Origin: Takakia lepidozioides
Lineage: Eukaryota > Streptophyta > Takakiopsida > Takakiales > Takakiaceae
Reading direction: 5' to 3'
DNA: 60,000 bases
Assembly (NCBI GenBank): GCA_030704615.1
Contig: CM060733.1
Span: 46,068,001 to 46,128,000, forward strand
Shown here in pieces: positions 1 to 11,334 of this stretch. The notes beneath the pieces are model-generated. The model was not told where the DNA came from, ran no database searches, and saw nothing but the letters and a program-made list of their open reading frames with translations. Positions within the stretch are counted from its first letter, which is position 1. Each line of letters opens with the position of its first letter. Position numbers and translations under genes: made by a program.

Positions 1-1690
1 AGTGCGTCGTACTCCAAATGCCCCAACTCCTCATGGCATGCCGCACTAACCGTGCACGCTGTGTGGGGTGAGGCACAATCCTCACCCGACCATCCTCCCA
101 CACTCGAAGTAGGTGTATCCCCCTCCCACTTGAACCTCTTGGTTCGTTGCAGGATCCGATCCCTCTCCCTGGCAGTCATAGTGGCTGTCGTGTCTCCCGT
201 GCGGAGGTAGTCCAACACAGCCGAATCCTCATGTATATCTCTGGCACCACCTGGCTCATCACTAGCCTTAGGGTCCTCAGACACTCCGTCTATAGTCATC
301 CCTGTTGTAGGTCCAACCTGACCTCCCGATGCCAAGATACACAAAAATGCAGATGCGTGCCATCCCGGCACCATCTCCTCGTCCGTCTCACCATGCCACC
401 GAGCTCTTGTGTCATCCTGCTGGCTCATGCATGGATTGCGACTCAATCCATCCGCATCCCGATTGACCAAACCTGGTCGATGCACAACCTGAAAGTCATA
501 CTCCTGGAGTATGAGTGCCCACCGTGCAAGCTTCCCCGTAAGCTTGTCTGACTCCATCAACCACTTGAGTGGCTGGTGATCCGTGACAAGGGTGAAAAGA
601 TTGTCGTATAGATAGCACCTGAAGTGTGCCACGGCCCACACTGCAGCTAAGCGCTCTCCCTCATATAAGCTGTACTTAGCCTCTACAGCGTTGTTCGAGC
701 GGCTAGCATAAGCCACTACGAACTCTCTTCCCCTCAATCCACCTGTGTGAGCACCGCTCCAAGCCCCAACATGCTCCAATCCGTATGCAGCTAAAAGGGA
801 CGCCCCCTGATAGGTCGTCTCAGGATAGGCGCCGAGGTCAACCTCGCCTTGAGCTCTTGAAAAGCTCGTTCCTGCTCATCTTCCCACTGCCACTCCTGGT
901 CCACCTTGGTCAGCTTGGTTAGAGCCTTTGCAATGGTACTAAATCCCTTGACAAACGTCTATAATAGTTTGCCAACCCATGAAAGCTCGAACTCGGCTCA
1001 CATCCGTGGGGCGTGGAGTGGAGTTTGTGCAAATGGCCTCTACCTTAGTCTGCTGTACCCCCAATCCTCCAGGATATATCATGTGACCCAGATACTCAAT
1101 CTGGTTGTGGAAAAACTTGCACTTCCCCGGATGCAACTTCAATCCGTGCGCTCTCAAGCGCTCCAATACCACCTGCTCATGCTCCTCCATCGTAACACTA
1201 AAGATGATGATGTCATCTATGTAGCACCGAGCAAAGTCCACCCCTGCCAAAATCCTATCCATGACTCTCTGAAACTCTGCAGGAGCATTCTTAAGCCCAA
1301 ATGGTAAGAACCGCCACTGATATAGGCAATCCTTGCCGTGCTCATTGATCCCCCAGAATGCCGTCTTCTGCTTGTCCGCCTCCTTCATTGGGAACTGGTG
1401 ATATCCGGATCGTAAATCCAAAGTGCTAAAGGCCTTAGCATGCCCTGGCATCAAAGATCTCCTCTGGTGTTGGCATGGCATACTTATCGGACTTGGTCTG
1501 ACGATTTACAGGCCGGTAATCACCGCACATACGTCTCTCCGTCTTATTGCCATAGACATCCTTCCTGGCTGGCATCACTGTGGCTGAAGCATACTCTCCA
1601 CCAGAGAGCTCCACCAAGCCTGCCTCCCAGAGATCTTGAGTCCTCATCTGAATCAAAGACCTCTCCATGTCACTGTATCTATAGGGTCAG
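1..1690 (-). pseudogene. Ty3/gypsy pol fragment (RT and RNase H)
   Basis: Reverse transcriptase and RNase H of a Ty3/gypsy retrotransposon, read right to left and broken by several frameshifts. The N-terminal RT part lies at about 1435-1690 (start PYRYSDMERS, then CGDYRPVN). The core at 939-1481 has LDLRSGYHQ, FGLKNAPAEF and the catalytic YIDD box at 1212-1223. A frameshift near 975 breaks the ANYYRRL region. RNase H resumes at about 700 (EFVVAYASRS, YSLYEGERLAAVWA, VTDHQPLKWLM, DADGLSRNP) in a frame that stays open to base 1, so integrase would lie outside the window. No protease, gag or LTR is visible; on its 5' side the element stops at the tandem array at 1690. It is a different family from the two gypsy copies further right, whose active site reads FLDD. 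Confidence 0.85.
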
Positions 1691-2425
1691 CACGGCTTGT
1701 CACAGCCCCTCACAGCCCGTCACAGCCCCACAGGCCACTGGGCACAGCCTGTCACAGCCCCTCACAGCCCATCACAGCTCGCCACAACCCCTCATAGCCC
1801 CAAAGGCCTCAGGCACGGCCTGACACAACCCCTCACAGCCCCTCACAGCCCAAAGGCCTCAGGTATGGCCTGTCACAGCCCCTCACAGCCCGTCACAGCC
1901 CCAAAGGCCTCAAGCACGGCCTGTCACAGCCCCAAAGGCCACGGGCACAGCCTGTCACAGCCCCTCACAGCCCCACAGGCCTCAGGCACGGCCTGACACA
2001 GCCCGTCACAGCCCCAAAGGCCTCAGGCACGGCCTGTCAAAGCCCTCACAGCCCATCACAGCCCTAAAGGCCCGGGCACAGCCTATCACAGCCCAAAAGG
2101 CCACCGGCACAGCCCTCACAGCCCGTCACGACCCCGAAGGCCACCGGCGCAGCCCGGCATAGCCCCTCGCAGCCCTGAAGGCCACCGGCACAGCCCCTCA
2201 CAGCCCATCACAGCCCCGAAGGCCATGGGCACAGCCTGTTGTCAGCCCCTCACAACCCTCACAGCCCCACGGCCACTGGGCACAGCCTGTCACAGCCCGT
2301 CACAGCTCACCACAGCCGCCTCACAGCCCCAAAGGCCTCAGGCACGGCCTGTCACAGCCCCTCACAGCCCGTCACAGCCCCCAAGGCCACAGGGACAGCC
2401 CATCGCAGCCCCATCCATGGCCGCT
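1690..2425. repeat. CACAGCC minisatellite with higher-order units
   Basis: Tandem array built on a roughly 10 bp motif (TCACAGCCCC, TCACAGCCCG). The motif is grouped into larger units of about 28-75 bp, each closed by an AAGGCC(T/A)CAGGCAC(A/G)GCC-type block. I count about 15 of these blocks, for example at 1803, 1852, 1905, 1933, 2015, 2095, 2136, 2178, 2218 and 2331. Proline/serine/histidine-rich ORFs across it are products of the repeat and are not genes. It abuts the broken gypsy pol. The same short motif recurs in the LTRs and between pol and ORF3 of the other gypsy family. Confidence 0.9.
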
Positions 2426-2699
2426 CTGGCAGTTTAGCCATTTCTCCAAGGGGTTTAGCCACGCCAAGCTAGGGTTTGTGTCTCTTGGACTCTAGGCTTC
2501 TTTCCACCGAGCTATGGCGGCTGTGAGGAAATCAGCAAGGTATTCTTGCTCTTTCGGCTCACCACACACCAACATAGTAGCCCTAAGCCATGAGGTGGTT
2601 GCCACAAACCAAGCCTTCTTTCTCACTTAGCCTCCCAAAAACACGCCACTAAACTCAATGGCAAACAACCAAGCCCGCTGGTTCCCAGCCCTTGTGAGA

Positions 2700-3450
2700 C
2701 GCACTTTCAAGCACTCTCCTTGGCCATAGCATCTATCTTAGAGCCATTCCAGCACCCTACCCATGACTGCTGCTTTAAGAGTTGCGCTCCCTTCAAGCTT
2801 GAAGTTGAAACCCCAACTCACATAGGCCCTACAAGTGCTTTTGTTTCACTCCAAGTGGAAACCAGCTCTAATAGACCTCCGTTCTAGCTCTCTAAAGCTT
2901 GAAAACAAGAGCCTCAATGGGCGAAGGCATGCTCCACACATGCCCCACTCTCACCATAAGAGAATCAGCTCCTTTGCTTCATTTCTAGCACCCACAAACC
3001 TGAAAATACAAGCTTCAGCAGACTGAAAGCATGCTCCACATGCCCTACAAGGAAACCAGCCCTTCCTTCATTTCTTGCACTCCCACACCTGAAAGTGCAA
3101 GCCTACCAGGCTGATAGCATGCTCCACACTGCATTGCCCTCACATAAGGGAAGTCAGCCCTTCCCTCTTCCTTGCTTGCCCTCCAAGCTGAAGATGGAAG
3201 CTTCAATGAGCTGAATACATGCTCCACACATGCAACCTCTTCACACAAGAGATATCAGCCCCCTATCTTGGCTCCTTGGCTCCTTGATGCTCTCTAAGAC
3301 AAGACTAAGCACTCCACAGCCTTTGCCAAGCTCCTGAAACCCTAAGGCTTACATTCCAGCCACAAGACACTTTCTCTTGTGGTGCAAGAGCTCTTCTTCC
3401 AAGCTCTGAAACCCTAGGTGCACATTCCATGGCCTTGCCGCACCTCTTAG
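2700..3450. repeat. Degenerate 88-102 bp tandem repeat
   Basis: Diverged tandem units marked by the core GCATGCTCCACA at 2927, 3029, 3117 and 3217 (last copy ACATGCTCCACA), giving spacings of 102, 88 and 100 bp. Each core is followed by a block like AAGRGAAATCAGCCC, then CTTCATTTCTTGCACTCC and GAAAGTGCAAGCCT. Looser relatives continue on both sides (the 2780-2880 and 3340-3450 stretches with TGAAACCCTA). No coding potential is seen. It could be an internal repeat of the neighbouring transposon or a local satellite relic. Confidence 0.65.
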
Positions 3451-3563
3451 CTCCTGTTCCAGCCCTGCTCTTGCCATGACAAGAGCCCTTTCAATGCTGA
3501 AGCTTGAGATTGAAACCCAATCTCACCATACTCCACAAAGTGCACTGATTTGCCCAAGCCAAA

Positions 3564-5547
3564 TCACCCTTTTGCTTGGTCTTGCAATCCTTCACACAAT
3601 GAAAGCTCGCATTCCCAAGTCCAGTTCTCAGCTTTGCCACCAAAGCAACTATAACCTGCTCTTGACTGGTCCTCTTCCCAATCGTGCTTGCTCATGCATG
3701 TACACAATCTGAAACAATCAAGGTGCTCTGCAATGCACGCTACTCTCCTCGCCTTGCGCAAAAAATTGGCTCTGTCCTTGCCAGTCAAATGTTGCGCATC
3801 TGGAGTCATATTGGAATCACGGGCCTCCTCTCCTCCCTCATAACCTGCAACATGGGGCCCTTCGGGCGGACATGAACCCTGCCACGCACCAACGTGGGGT
3901 GTGGGGTGGGCAGGAACAGGAACATAACCTATGCTCGGAGCTGGTGAGCTTGGGAATTGAAGAGGCCGCGAAGCGTTGCAATTGGGTGAAGCTATGGGCT
4001 ACCTGGAATAAGGGCGATGCAACGGCGCACTATACATGGGGCTTCTGGGATACGTTGCCTGGGGAGGATGCGCAGGTGGGGGAGGGTTGGGGTGAGGGTA
4101 CCACACACCTTCGTGGTAGTGCCCATGCTGAACAGGAGCATGTTGTGCTTCCCCAGTTTGCGGAAATGCCCCACACGGAACTGCACATGACCGGTTCTCC
4201 CCTGATGGGCTGTTTGCATTGTACGACTGAGAAAAGGGCGGGTGAATTTCAGGGGCGGCTGGAACATGAGCAGTCTGTTGTTCATACTGTGCATACCTCT
4301 AAATGCCAGGGGATTAAAAACACACCAGTGTTACGTGGAAAGGAGGGAGGGCCTCCTCCATCCGGGTTGGTTGGTTGAAGACGTGGGGAGGGATGGTTGA
4401 AGACACCTGCCGGAGCAACTCCCTTCTTCTTTCTCACTGGATCCTGCAAATCAACATGTGGGAAAGAGTTATGTAGGAAGATAAAGCATGAACATCATGT
4501 AGGATACATCAACAAAAAACGCACTCTATTAATATACATACACTGAATGCAGCAGAAATCGCACCCAAAATGCATTTAGGTCTGATCCATGGAACACGCC
4601 AAACGTCAATTGGAAAGCTCCTTGTATGTTTTGACCCTCTTTTGGGGGTTCTTGGGGGATCCTTGTAGGCACAATTTGGCCCCGATGACCATCGTACATA
4701 TCAATGAGAGTACAATATGATAATGGCGATAATGGCTTCACATATTATCAACATTGACAATAGAGGGGGCAGGAAGATGGGGGGAGGAAGAGTCGTGAGC
4801 GCCCCCTCTCGGACATGGCTGGCTGATGAGGCGGTTGGTTCATCGTGCTCCTGGGGGTCCTCCTCTCCCACTACAATTTCTTTCTTGTTGCAACATGACA
4901 CCACAATATGCAGCCCCCTACCTGTGCAGGTCCCTCCCTCTCCCACAACCCCCTTTGCGCTTTTTGGGTATTAAGACAGGCCATCACAAGTTTGAACCTC
5001 CTGTGAGGGAGTCAGCAATCTGCAGAGTTGCATTTCTCATTGCACAAAATGGAAAATGTATAGAAGACTTTAATAACAGATTTGGGTTCCAAGGAATAGC
5101 AGTAGATAAACCCTTGTATCATGAGGTATAGAGGGCAAGAAAGTGGTGCTTCATCCTGCTAGTGGAAAATGGAAAAAAAAACGCGGGACCAAAGGAAAAA
5201 CAAATAAGAAGATGCAAATCCTGCCACAAACCTAAGAAATCAGTACAGCAAATGCCCACTTACCTCTTGTGGAAGAGGAGCTGGGCGTTTTGGTGCCCTC
5301 GGAGCATGCGTTGCATGGGAGGCTCAGTCAGTCCACATGCACCACTGATGTAGTTCTCCAAATCTGATACTTGTCCACATCATCTCCATCCTCGTCCTCC
5401 TCTATGTCCCTCGTGCATTTCCTCCTCCGAATCGTCGTCGTCATCTATGTTGTAATCCTCATCGAGCTCCTGATCACGCTCGTCGAGTTCCTCTGCCTCA
5501 GAGCCCACCAACTGGGGAGTCTCGGGCTCTTCCTCCGCCATCGAAGG
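3564..5547 (-). pseudogene. Putative second CACTA gene: acidic, proline-rich protein
   Basis: Coding-like sequence divergent from the CACTA transposase. The first exon starts at about 5547 with MAEEEPETPQLVGSEAEELD and a run of D/E residues. It has one in-frame stop near 5387, continues with LENYISGACGLTEPPMQ and ends at a good donor (CACAAGAG then GTAAGT) near 5263. A downstream exon follows an acceptor near 4444 (DPVRKKKGVAP). Further on, a frame rich in proline, histidine and tyrosine (GVWYPHPNPPPPAHPPQATY) runs from about 4290 through one stop near 4010 and into LTGKDRANFLRKARRVACIA, ending about 3564. Exon joins are not resolved. Many plant CACTA elements carry a second DNA-binding protein beside tnp2; assigning this gene that role rests on position and composition only, with no recognised domain. 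Confidence 0.4.
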
Positions 5548-5799
5548 TAATGCTAGTTCTTTCAAGCACCCACTTCGTCGAGGAGGCACGTTCCACACAA
5601 CTTTGGAGCTCCTAGCGGCCGTGTACACTCCTAGCTAGCTGCGCACACATTTCCAAAACCTGTGTGTGAATCTTGCCCTAAACAAAAGGCGATCGTGAAA
5701 GTTGCCATCACCATGAACCTATGGGAGGGAAAAGCAGTAGGCTAATGTGGTGGGGAAACCCCTACTCACTACCTGGTAGCATGCATACTAAGGACAAGG

Positions 5800-8700
5800 G
5801 TGATCTGCTCACCTGCGCGCAACGCTTCTAATGTTCAGCTGAGATTTGCAGTTGCAGATAATGTGCAAAGCACCATTAATGAGGATGAAGGGCTTGGAGA
5901 AGACGAGCGCCATCATGATGGACAAAGTCATGGGGATGGGGATGACGGTGCTGCTTTCCAATTTCAGCATCAAGCAACCACACCTCTGTATGTTGGCTGC
6001 CCACACCAGCTGCTTGAGTGCGACGTTGCTTTTGCTCAATGTTAGTGCTACTCATGGTGTCACAACGCAGCGATGGATGAGCTCTGAAACTTTTTCACGG
6101 ACATCTATTGCCTAAAGGGAACTTTTTGCCCAAATCTCATTACGAAGTGAAGAAACTTATAACAAAAGCTGGGCTTAATTACGATAGCATCCATGCTTGT
6201 GAGAAGGGATGTGTGCTATATAGGGGAGATCTGCAGGATGCACCATCTTGCCCTAAATGTGGGGCGCCTCGGTACATCCCTGGCATGAAGACGTTGGTTC
6301 CACAGAAGGTCTTGCAGCATTTCCCCTTGATTCCCCGACTGCAGCGCATGTACAAGTGCAAGGAGATATCTAAGCTTATGGTGTGGCACATGGAGAACCA
6401 AAGTCAAGATGGGAAGATGAGACACCCGCCTGACAGCCTTGCATGGAAATACATTGACGACATGTCCTGCTTTTGCAGCTGAACCTCGCAACTTGCGACT
6501 AGGTCAGGCATGGGATGGTATCAATCCCTTTGGTGATAAATCATCAAAAAATGGTCTACGTGGCCAGTCTTGCTCATGAACTACAACCTTCCTCCTTGGC
6601 TGAGCACAAAGCCTTTTTTTATGATGTTGACACTCTTAATTCCAAGGCCGACATCTGTGAAGAAGTCCAATGCGGATGTGTTCTTGCAGCCTCTGGTGGA
6701 TGAGCTGACCATGTTGTGGGAAGGTGTTAGGGCTAATGATGCATCTGGCAATGAAGGATCAAGGACCTTTGTCATGAGAGCCATTCTGATGTGGTCAGTA
6801 CATGACTATCCTGCATATGCCATGCTAGCAGGGTGTGCAGTTGGGGGCTACAAGGCTTGTCCCGTGTGCGGGCCCAATCTTGATGCCAGGCACTCCAGTG
6901 CACTGAGCAAAATGGTGTACCAAGGGCACAGAAAATTCTTACCAGCAGGCCATCCATATAGACGCAATCGCAACCACTTCAATGGAGCCTCCGATCACAG
7001 ACCACCCCCCCCCCCCAAGTATCCACTGTGGATCAGCTCCAAAATGCGGAGGAAAACGAGAGGTTCATGGAAACATTTGGCAGCCGTCGCCGGAATGTGT
7101 GCCCTGCCAAATCCCATTGCATGAAGCGAAGGTCGATCCTTTGGAACCTGCCATATTGGAAGGTGGGTATGTCTTCATTGTTTGTTTGTCGGCAGGGCTG
7201 ATTTCATAGTTGCATGGATACAGTTGTAAGGATCATCACACACGACTTAGATTTCAGCCTAATGCAAATTGTATGAAGCAAGTTTGGAGTCGCCTATGTA
7301 TGGCACATGTAGCAGCAATATGGTTGTTTCCATGAAAATGTCTGGCTTTTGTCTCTCTGGATACTGTCTGCAGCATGCAAGGCTGGTTTCTTCCTTTTCC
7401 CATTATTAAGATGTCATCTCTTGGCTTTACCATCAAAGTATACCATATTGATGGTGGTTCCATGATTGTAGGATTTGTTGATACGATATACCCTTGATGT
7501 TATGCACTGTGAAAAAAACATTTCTGAAAACATATTGCGCACCATATTGGGGGAAAAGGACACAGTAAAGAGCAGGAAGGACATGGAGAATGAGGGCATA
7601 CGACCTCACTTATGGTTAAAACCCCACCCCGGAGATGGCAGGAAGTTGGTGAAGCCGCAGGCTCCTTACGTGTTGAATCGACAGGAAACTACTACCTTCT
7701 ATGCAACTTTGGGTGCTCTAAAGACACCGATAGGGTATGGTGCTTCATTTAAGAAGCATATTGCTAAGAACAAGCTTTCACACATGAAGAGTCATGACTA
7801 CCATCTACTGATGCAACAAGTTCTACCTTTGTGCATTCGAGGTTTGCTGGGCAAAGATCCAAGGCTCGCAATCATGAAGCTATCTCGTGTATTTCGCGCA
7901 TTGTGCATGAAAACAGTGGATCCCGAGGAACTACCAGCCCTGAAGGAGGATGTGGTTGTAACGCTTTGTTTGTTGGAGAAAGAGTTTCCCCCTCATTCTT
8001 CGATCTCATGACCCACCTTGTGCTACACCTTGTGAATGAATTGGAGGTTTGTGGTCCCGTTAGTTCGCGTTGGATGTACCCCATCAAGAGGTACATGAAA
8101 AATTTGAAGGGATATGTGAAGAGCTATGCCCGGCCAGAAGGTTGCATGGCCAAGAGGTATTCTCTTGATGAGGCTCTTGGCCTCCTCACAGAGTACATGG
8201 CTGCATTTCCAGGAACTCGTAGAAGAGTCTGGGATTGCAACAAAGAAGAAAGTGTTGCGGGAGAAGTATTAGAGGGCTTTGGAACTCCAAGGAAACTGTC
8301 GGCTGAGCTTCGGGCTAGTGCACATGACTATGTGCTTCACAACACGGCGTGCATGAGACCGTTTCTGAGGTAAGTATACATCATTTATTTGGCTTCACAT
8401 GCTAACTTTGGGGGCCATTTCCGGACACAAAATTGGCGCATTCTCAATTTTCACTCAGCCTCTTTGTACATACTATGGTCCTGACTAAGTGTGAATTGAG
8501 TATGACCAGACTTTATGATTATTGAGAAGGCCACCATAGAATCAGCCAGAGCCGAATTTCGAGCCACATACACCACCCAAGGGAGAAATGCACACCAACG
8601 CACCGTTCCATACCCCGAAAACATGTTGCCTTTGCCTGCTTTTCATATGTGGATACAGTCGGCAGTACAAAATGTTGTTTCAAGAGGAGCAGCGTATGAT

Positions 8701-9462
8701 GCAAATATTCGTCATCTGTGTAAGCCACCAGGGTTTGTTGCTCGTTCATTTCGGTCTATGTGGGCATACGGAAATCACTACAGAGTGGTGGAAACAGGTG
8801 TGGTTGATTACCATGTCACATTTGACTCTGGGGTTGCACAATTTTTTGCCGAAGAGTCAACGGGAAGGGGTGTGGATGGTAACCCTGTCATGAACCAGCT
8901 GCATTATGTTGGTGTTGTTCGTGAAATTTTACAGCTTCAGTATGGTGCTGTCACTCTTGTAGTATTCATATGTGAATGGGTCAGAGCAAGCTTGACAGGT
9001 CGCAACCGCACCATGAAGAAGGATGAGTATGGTTTCCTACTCGTGGACTTCGATCACATGTTGCCACCTGGAGATGAACCATTCACATTTCCATGGCTAG
9101 TCGAGCAAGTTTTTTTTTGCAGATGAGCCCTCCAACGCTGGTAACTGGAAAGTAGTACTTCGGAAGGAGCCGCGCTCACGGCGCGTGGTACATGATGTCA
9201 CTTGGGTGAGAATGAGTCATGCGTAAGGATGCAAGTGGCGGAGGCATTGGAGGATGTGAATCCCAACACATAATTTGGACCTTCAACGACCCTTACCGAA
9301 GCTGAGATGGCTACTATTGCTATGATGAGGCCCCCACGAAGGGACGAACCATGGCACCGAGATAGTGAGGATTGCAACACTGACCATGAGTGTAGTGAAA
9401 GTAGTAGCGATGAAGATGACTACATCTCGCAAAAGGACAATAGCGTCATGTTGACATTTTAA
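5800..9462 (+). pseudogene. CACTA (En/Spm) tnp2-type transposase, decayed
   Basis: Transposase of a CACTA DNA transposon, an enzyme that cuts and moves the element. The acidic N-terminus (5800-6115) leads to TPLYVGCP and, after a frameshift, KGNFLPKSHYEVKKL, the C-rich segment CEKGCVLYRG..CPKCG and VLQHFPLIPRLQRMYKCKE (6108-6482). After another shift near 6560 comes the Transposase_21 core: MNYNLPPWLSTKPFFMML, WSVHDYPAYAML, GYKACPVCGPN, YQGHRKFLPAGHPYRRN (6570-6980). A cytosine run near 7006 shifts the frame again. A donor near 7160 (TGGAAG then GTGGGT) and an acceptor near 7470 bound an intron. The next exon has YTLDVMHCEKNISENIL and, after a shift near 7990, a DUF4218-like part ending at a donor at about 8369. 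A DUF4216-like part fills 8515-9126, and an acidic tail ends about 9462. At least four frame breaks make it inactive. Confidence 0.88.
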
Positions 9463-9710
9463 CTGACACACTGAGTGACATTTTCAGTTCCAAATCACTG
9501 GACACCTTGTGCTTCAGCCACTGGCCTGGTAAAATGACATATGCATTATATGACATTTTGAGTGGCACACTGAGGCGCATTTTGAGTCCCAAATCAACGG
9601 ACATCCTGTGTTGCAGCATCCACTTGTTGCGGTTATTTTCCCTGTGAATGTAGCAGCGAGGAAGATGATTCCTGGTAAAAGGGCAGTAGCGTCATGTTGG
9701 CATTTTGGGT
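9440..9710. repeat. Imperfect direct repeats, probable CACTA subterminal repeats
   Basis: Directly after the transposase, two diverged copies of a block run: ACACTGAGTGACATTTTCAG..CCAAATCACTGGACACC and ACACTGAGGCGCATTTTGAG..CCAAATCAACGGACATCC. A phrase like AGTAGCGTCATGTTGGCATT occurs near 9440 and again near 9685. Short repeated motifs inside the ends are typical of CACTA elements, where they bind the accessory protein. I could not identify the terminal CACTA inverted repeats. Confidence 0.55.
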
Positions 9711-11334
9711 TGCTTCAGTTGTTACTCCACCTCTCTACTATCTCCCCCCCTGCCCACATCCATGCCTTACTTACTCTCTAGCTACGAACTGAATTCTGAT
9801 GCCTCTGCTCCTCCCTCCCCCTCTCTATTTTCCCTGTGTTCAGATTGTGGGGGTTGGGTGCAATGTGTTGGGGATGTACTTCTTTATAATGTTTGTTTTG
9901 GTTTGGTGCAGTCGGGGGACAATCTGCACAACAAGTCACATGTTGGATCTGATGGGCATTGCAACTGTGGATGCTGAACCCTCACTGTGACAGGGATGAG
10001 GTTTCTATCATTGCTCAATTTAGAGGCAATGTGATGGTGGAGGAGAATGTTCATGAATCACAAGAAGGTATGTGGCACCTCGTAACCCATGAATTCATAA
10101 TCATGGAGATTCCAGATTCATATATAGCCAAAGTTGATCTTTTGCTTTGTGATTTCTCTCTGTTTCTCATGTTTGTGAGATTCGGTGCTTCATCCCTCTG
10201 CATGTACCACCCCGCTTTGTCATGATTGCGAGTTGGAATTGTAGAGATGACCTTTCTTTGAAAAACATACATAGTTTGTATGGGGGGCTTGAGGTGAGCA
10301 ATCCAAAGACCATTATGTGTTACAGACACCAATTACCAGTCCACATTATGGGTGTGTACTTTGCATGGATTTGCAACCCCCCACATTATTTGGTCCTTCC
10401 GAAAATAAAACTCTTTCTTGCTAGAGCTGGAAGCTCATGGGCGCTATGCCTTCAACCATCCAGATGTGCTGTTATTTGTTCTGAATGTGGACATCACCAC
10501 ATGTGCACTTGTAATTTTACCGCCCATTACCAAGTTGTTGCACCACACATGAAACAAAAGTATTACAGATTCATAAGCAGTATGGTTGAAAGGTCTGAGA
10601 AGTAGATAACAAGAGGCAAGCTGAACGTCGTACAAGGGACACTCAGTTTTTGACAGGAGAGGCCAGTTAAGTACATAAACTAGAGGCAAAACCCAAAAGG
10701 ATAATGTACGCAGGCTGAAATGTGGATAGTCTCTGCATTGCTACTGCTTCACCCCCAAACCATCACACCGTCACAAGTACCAACGCTGAAAACTGAAGCA
10801 AAAACGTCATGCATGAGACGATTGCGGGAAGCTACAGTGCATGAATCTACATTGCAGTGTATGTCAATGACACTATGTATATCCTCGCTCACCTCGATCC
10901 ATGATCACCATGACATCGTGCTCATCCGAGAGGGCATGGAAGGCCAGTCAATGTGTACCACAGGGAGTAATCGTGGAGCAACGGGTACTTCTTGCCAGCA
11001 GATCGGAGCCTCTTATTGCAATTTGCAAGGCACCAAAAGTAGGCCACAGGCTCCTTCTTGTGTATGTTCCCATTTCTTGTGTTTTTTGTTAATTGTATGT
11101 TCCCATTTCACACAGGTGTGTAACATGCCATGTAAACTAAGCCAACCCCTGCCACGCTCATGGCTGTTTTCACACCGTTCTTGCCTGGGGTGTGGACCAC
11201 ATGTGAGACACCCCACAGTTAGGGCATATTTAGACCCACACCTTGGCTTAGTGTACAGACCCAAGATAAAAGCCGTGGAATGTGCTAGGTGTGAGATGGT
11301 AGAGCCGTGGAAAAAGCCGTTTTTTCTTCTAGTG
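9711..11334. other. No recognised gene
   Basis: Between the CACTA repeats and gypsy copy 1. Short open frames exist in several frames, but none shows a known domain, splice structure or consistent coding character. The long plus-strand ORF entering copy 1 (from 10720) has an unrelated first 200 codons. Homology to copy 2 begins sharply at about 11335 (GAAGTGGCTGACACC), so copy 1 lost its 5' LTR, gag and pre-gag part here. Confidence 0.5.

Noticed and set aside
1440-2472. Proline, serine and histidine-rich ORFs
   Set aside because: They are produced by the CACAGCC tandem array, which is open in several frames at once.
3330-3420. AAACCCTA words as telomere repeat
   Set aside because: Only isolated heptamers within a degenerate satellite; no tandem TTTAGGG array.
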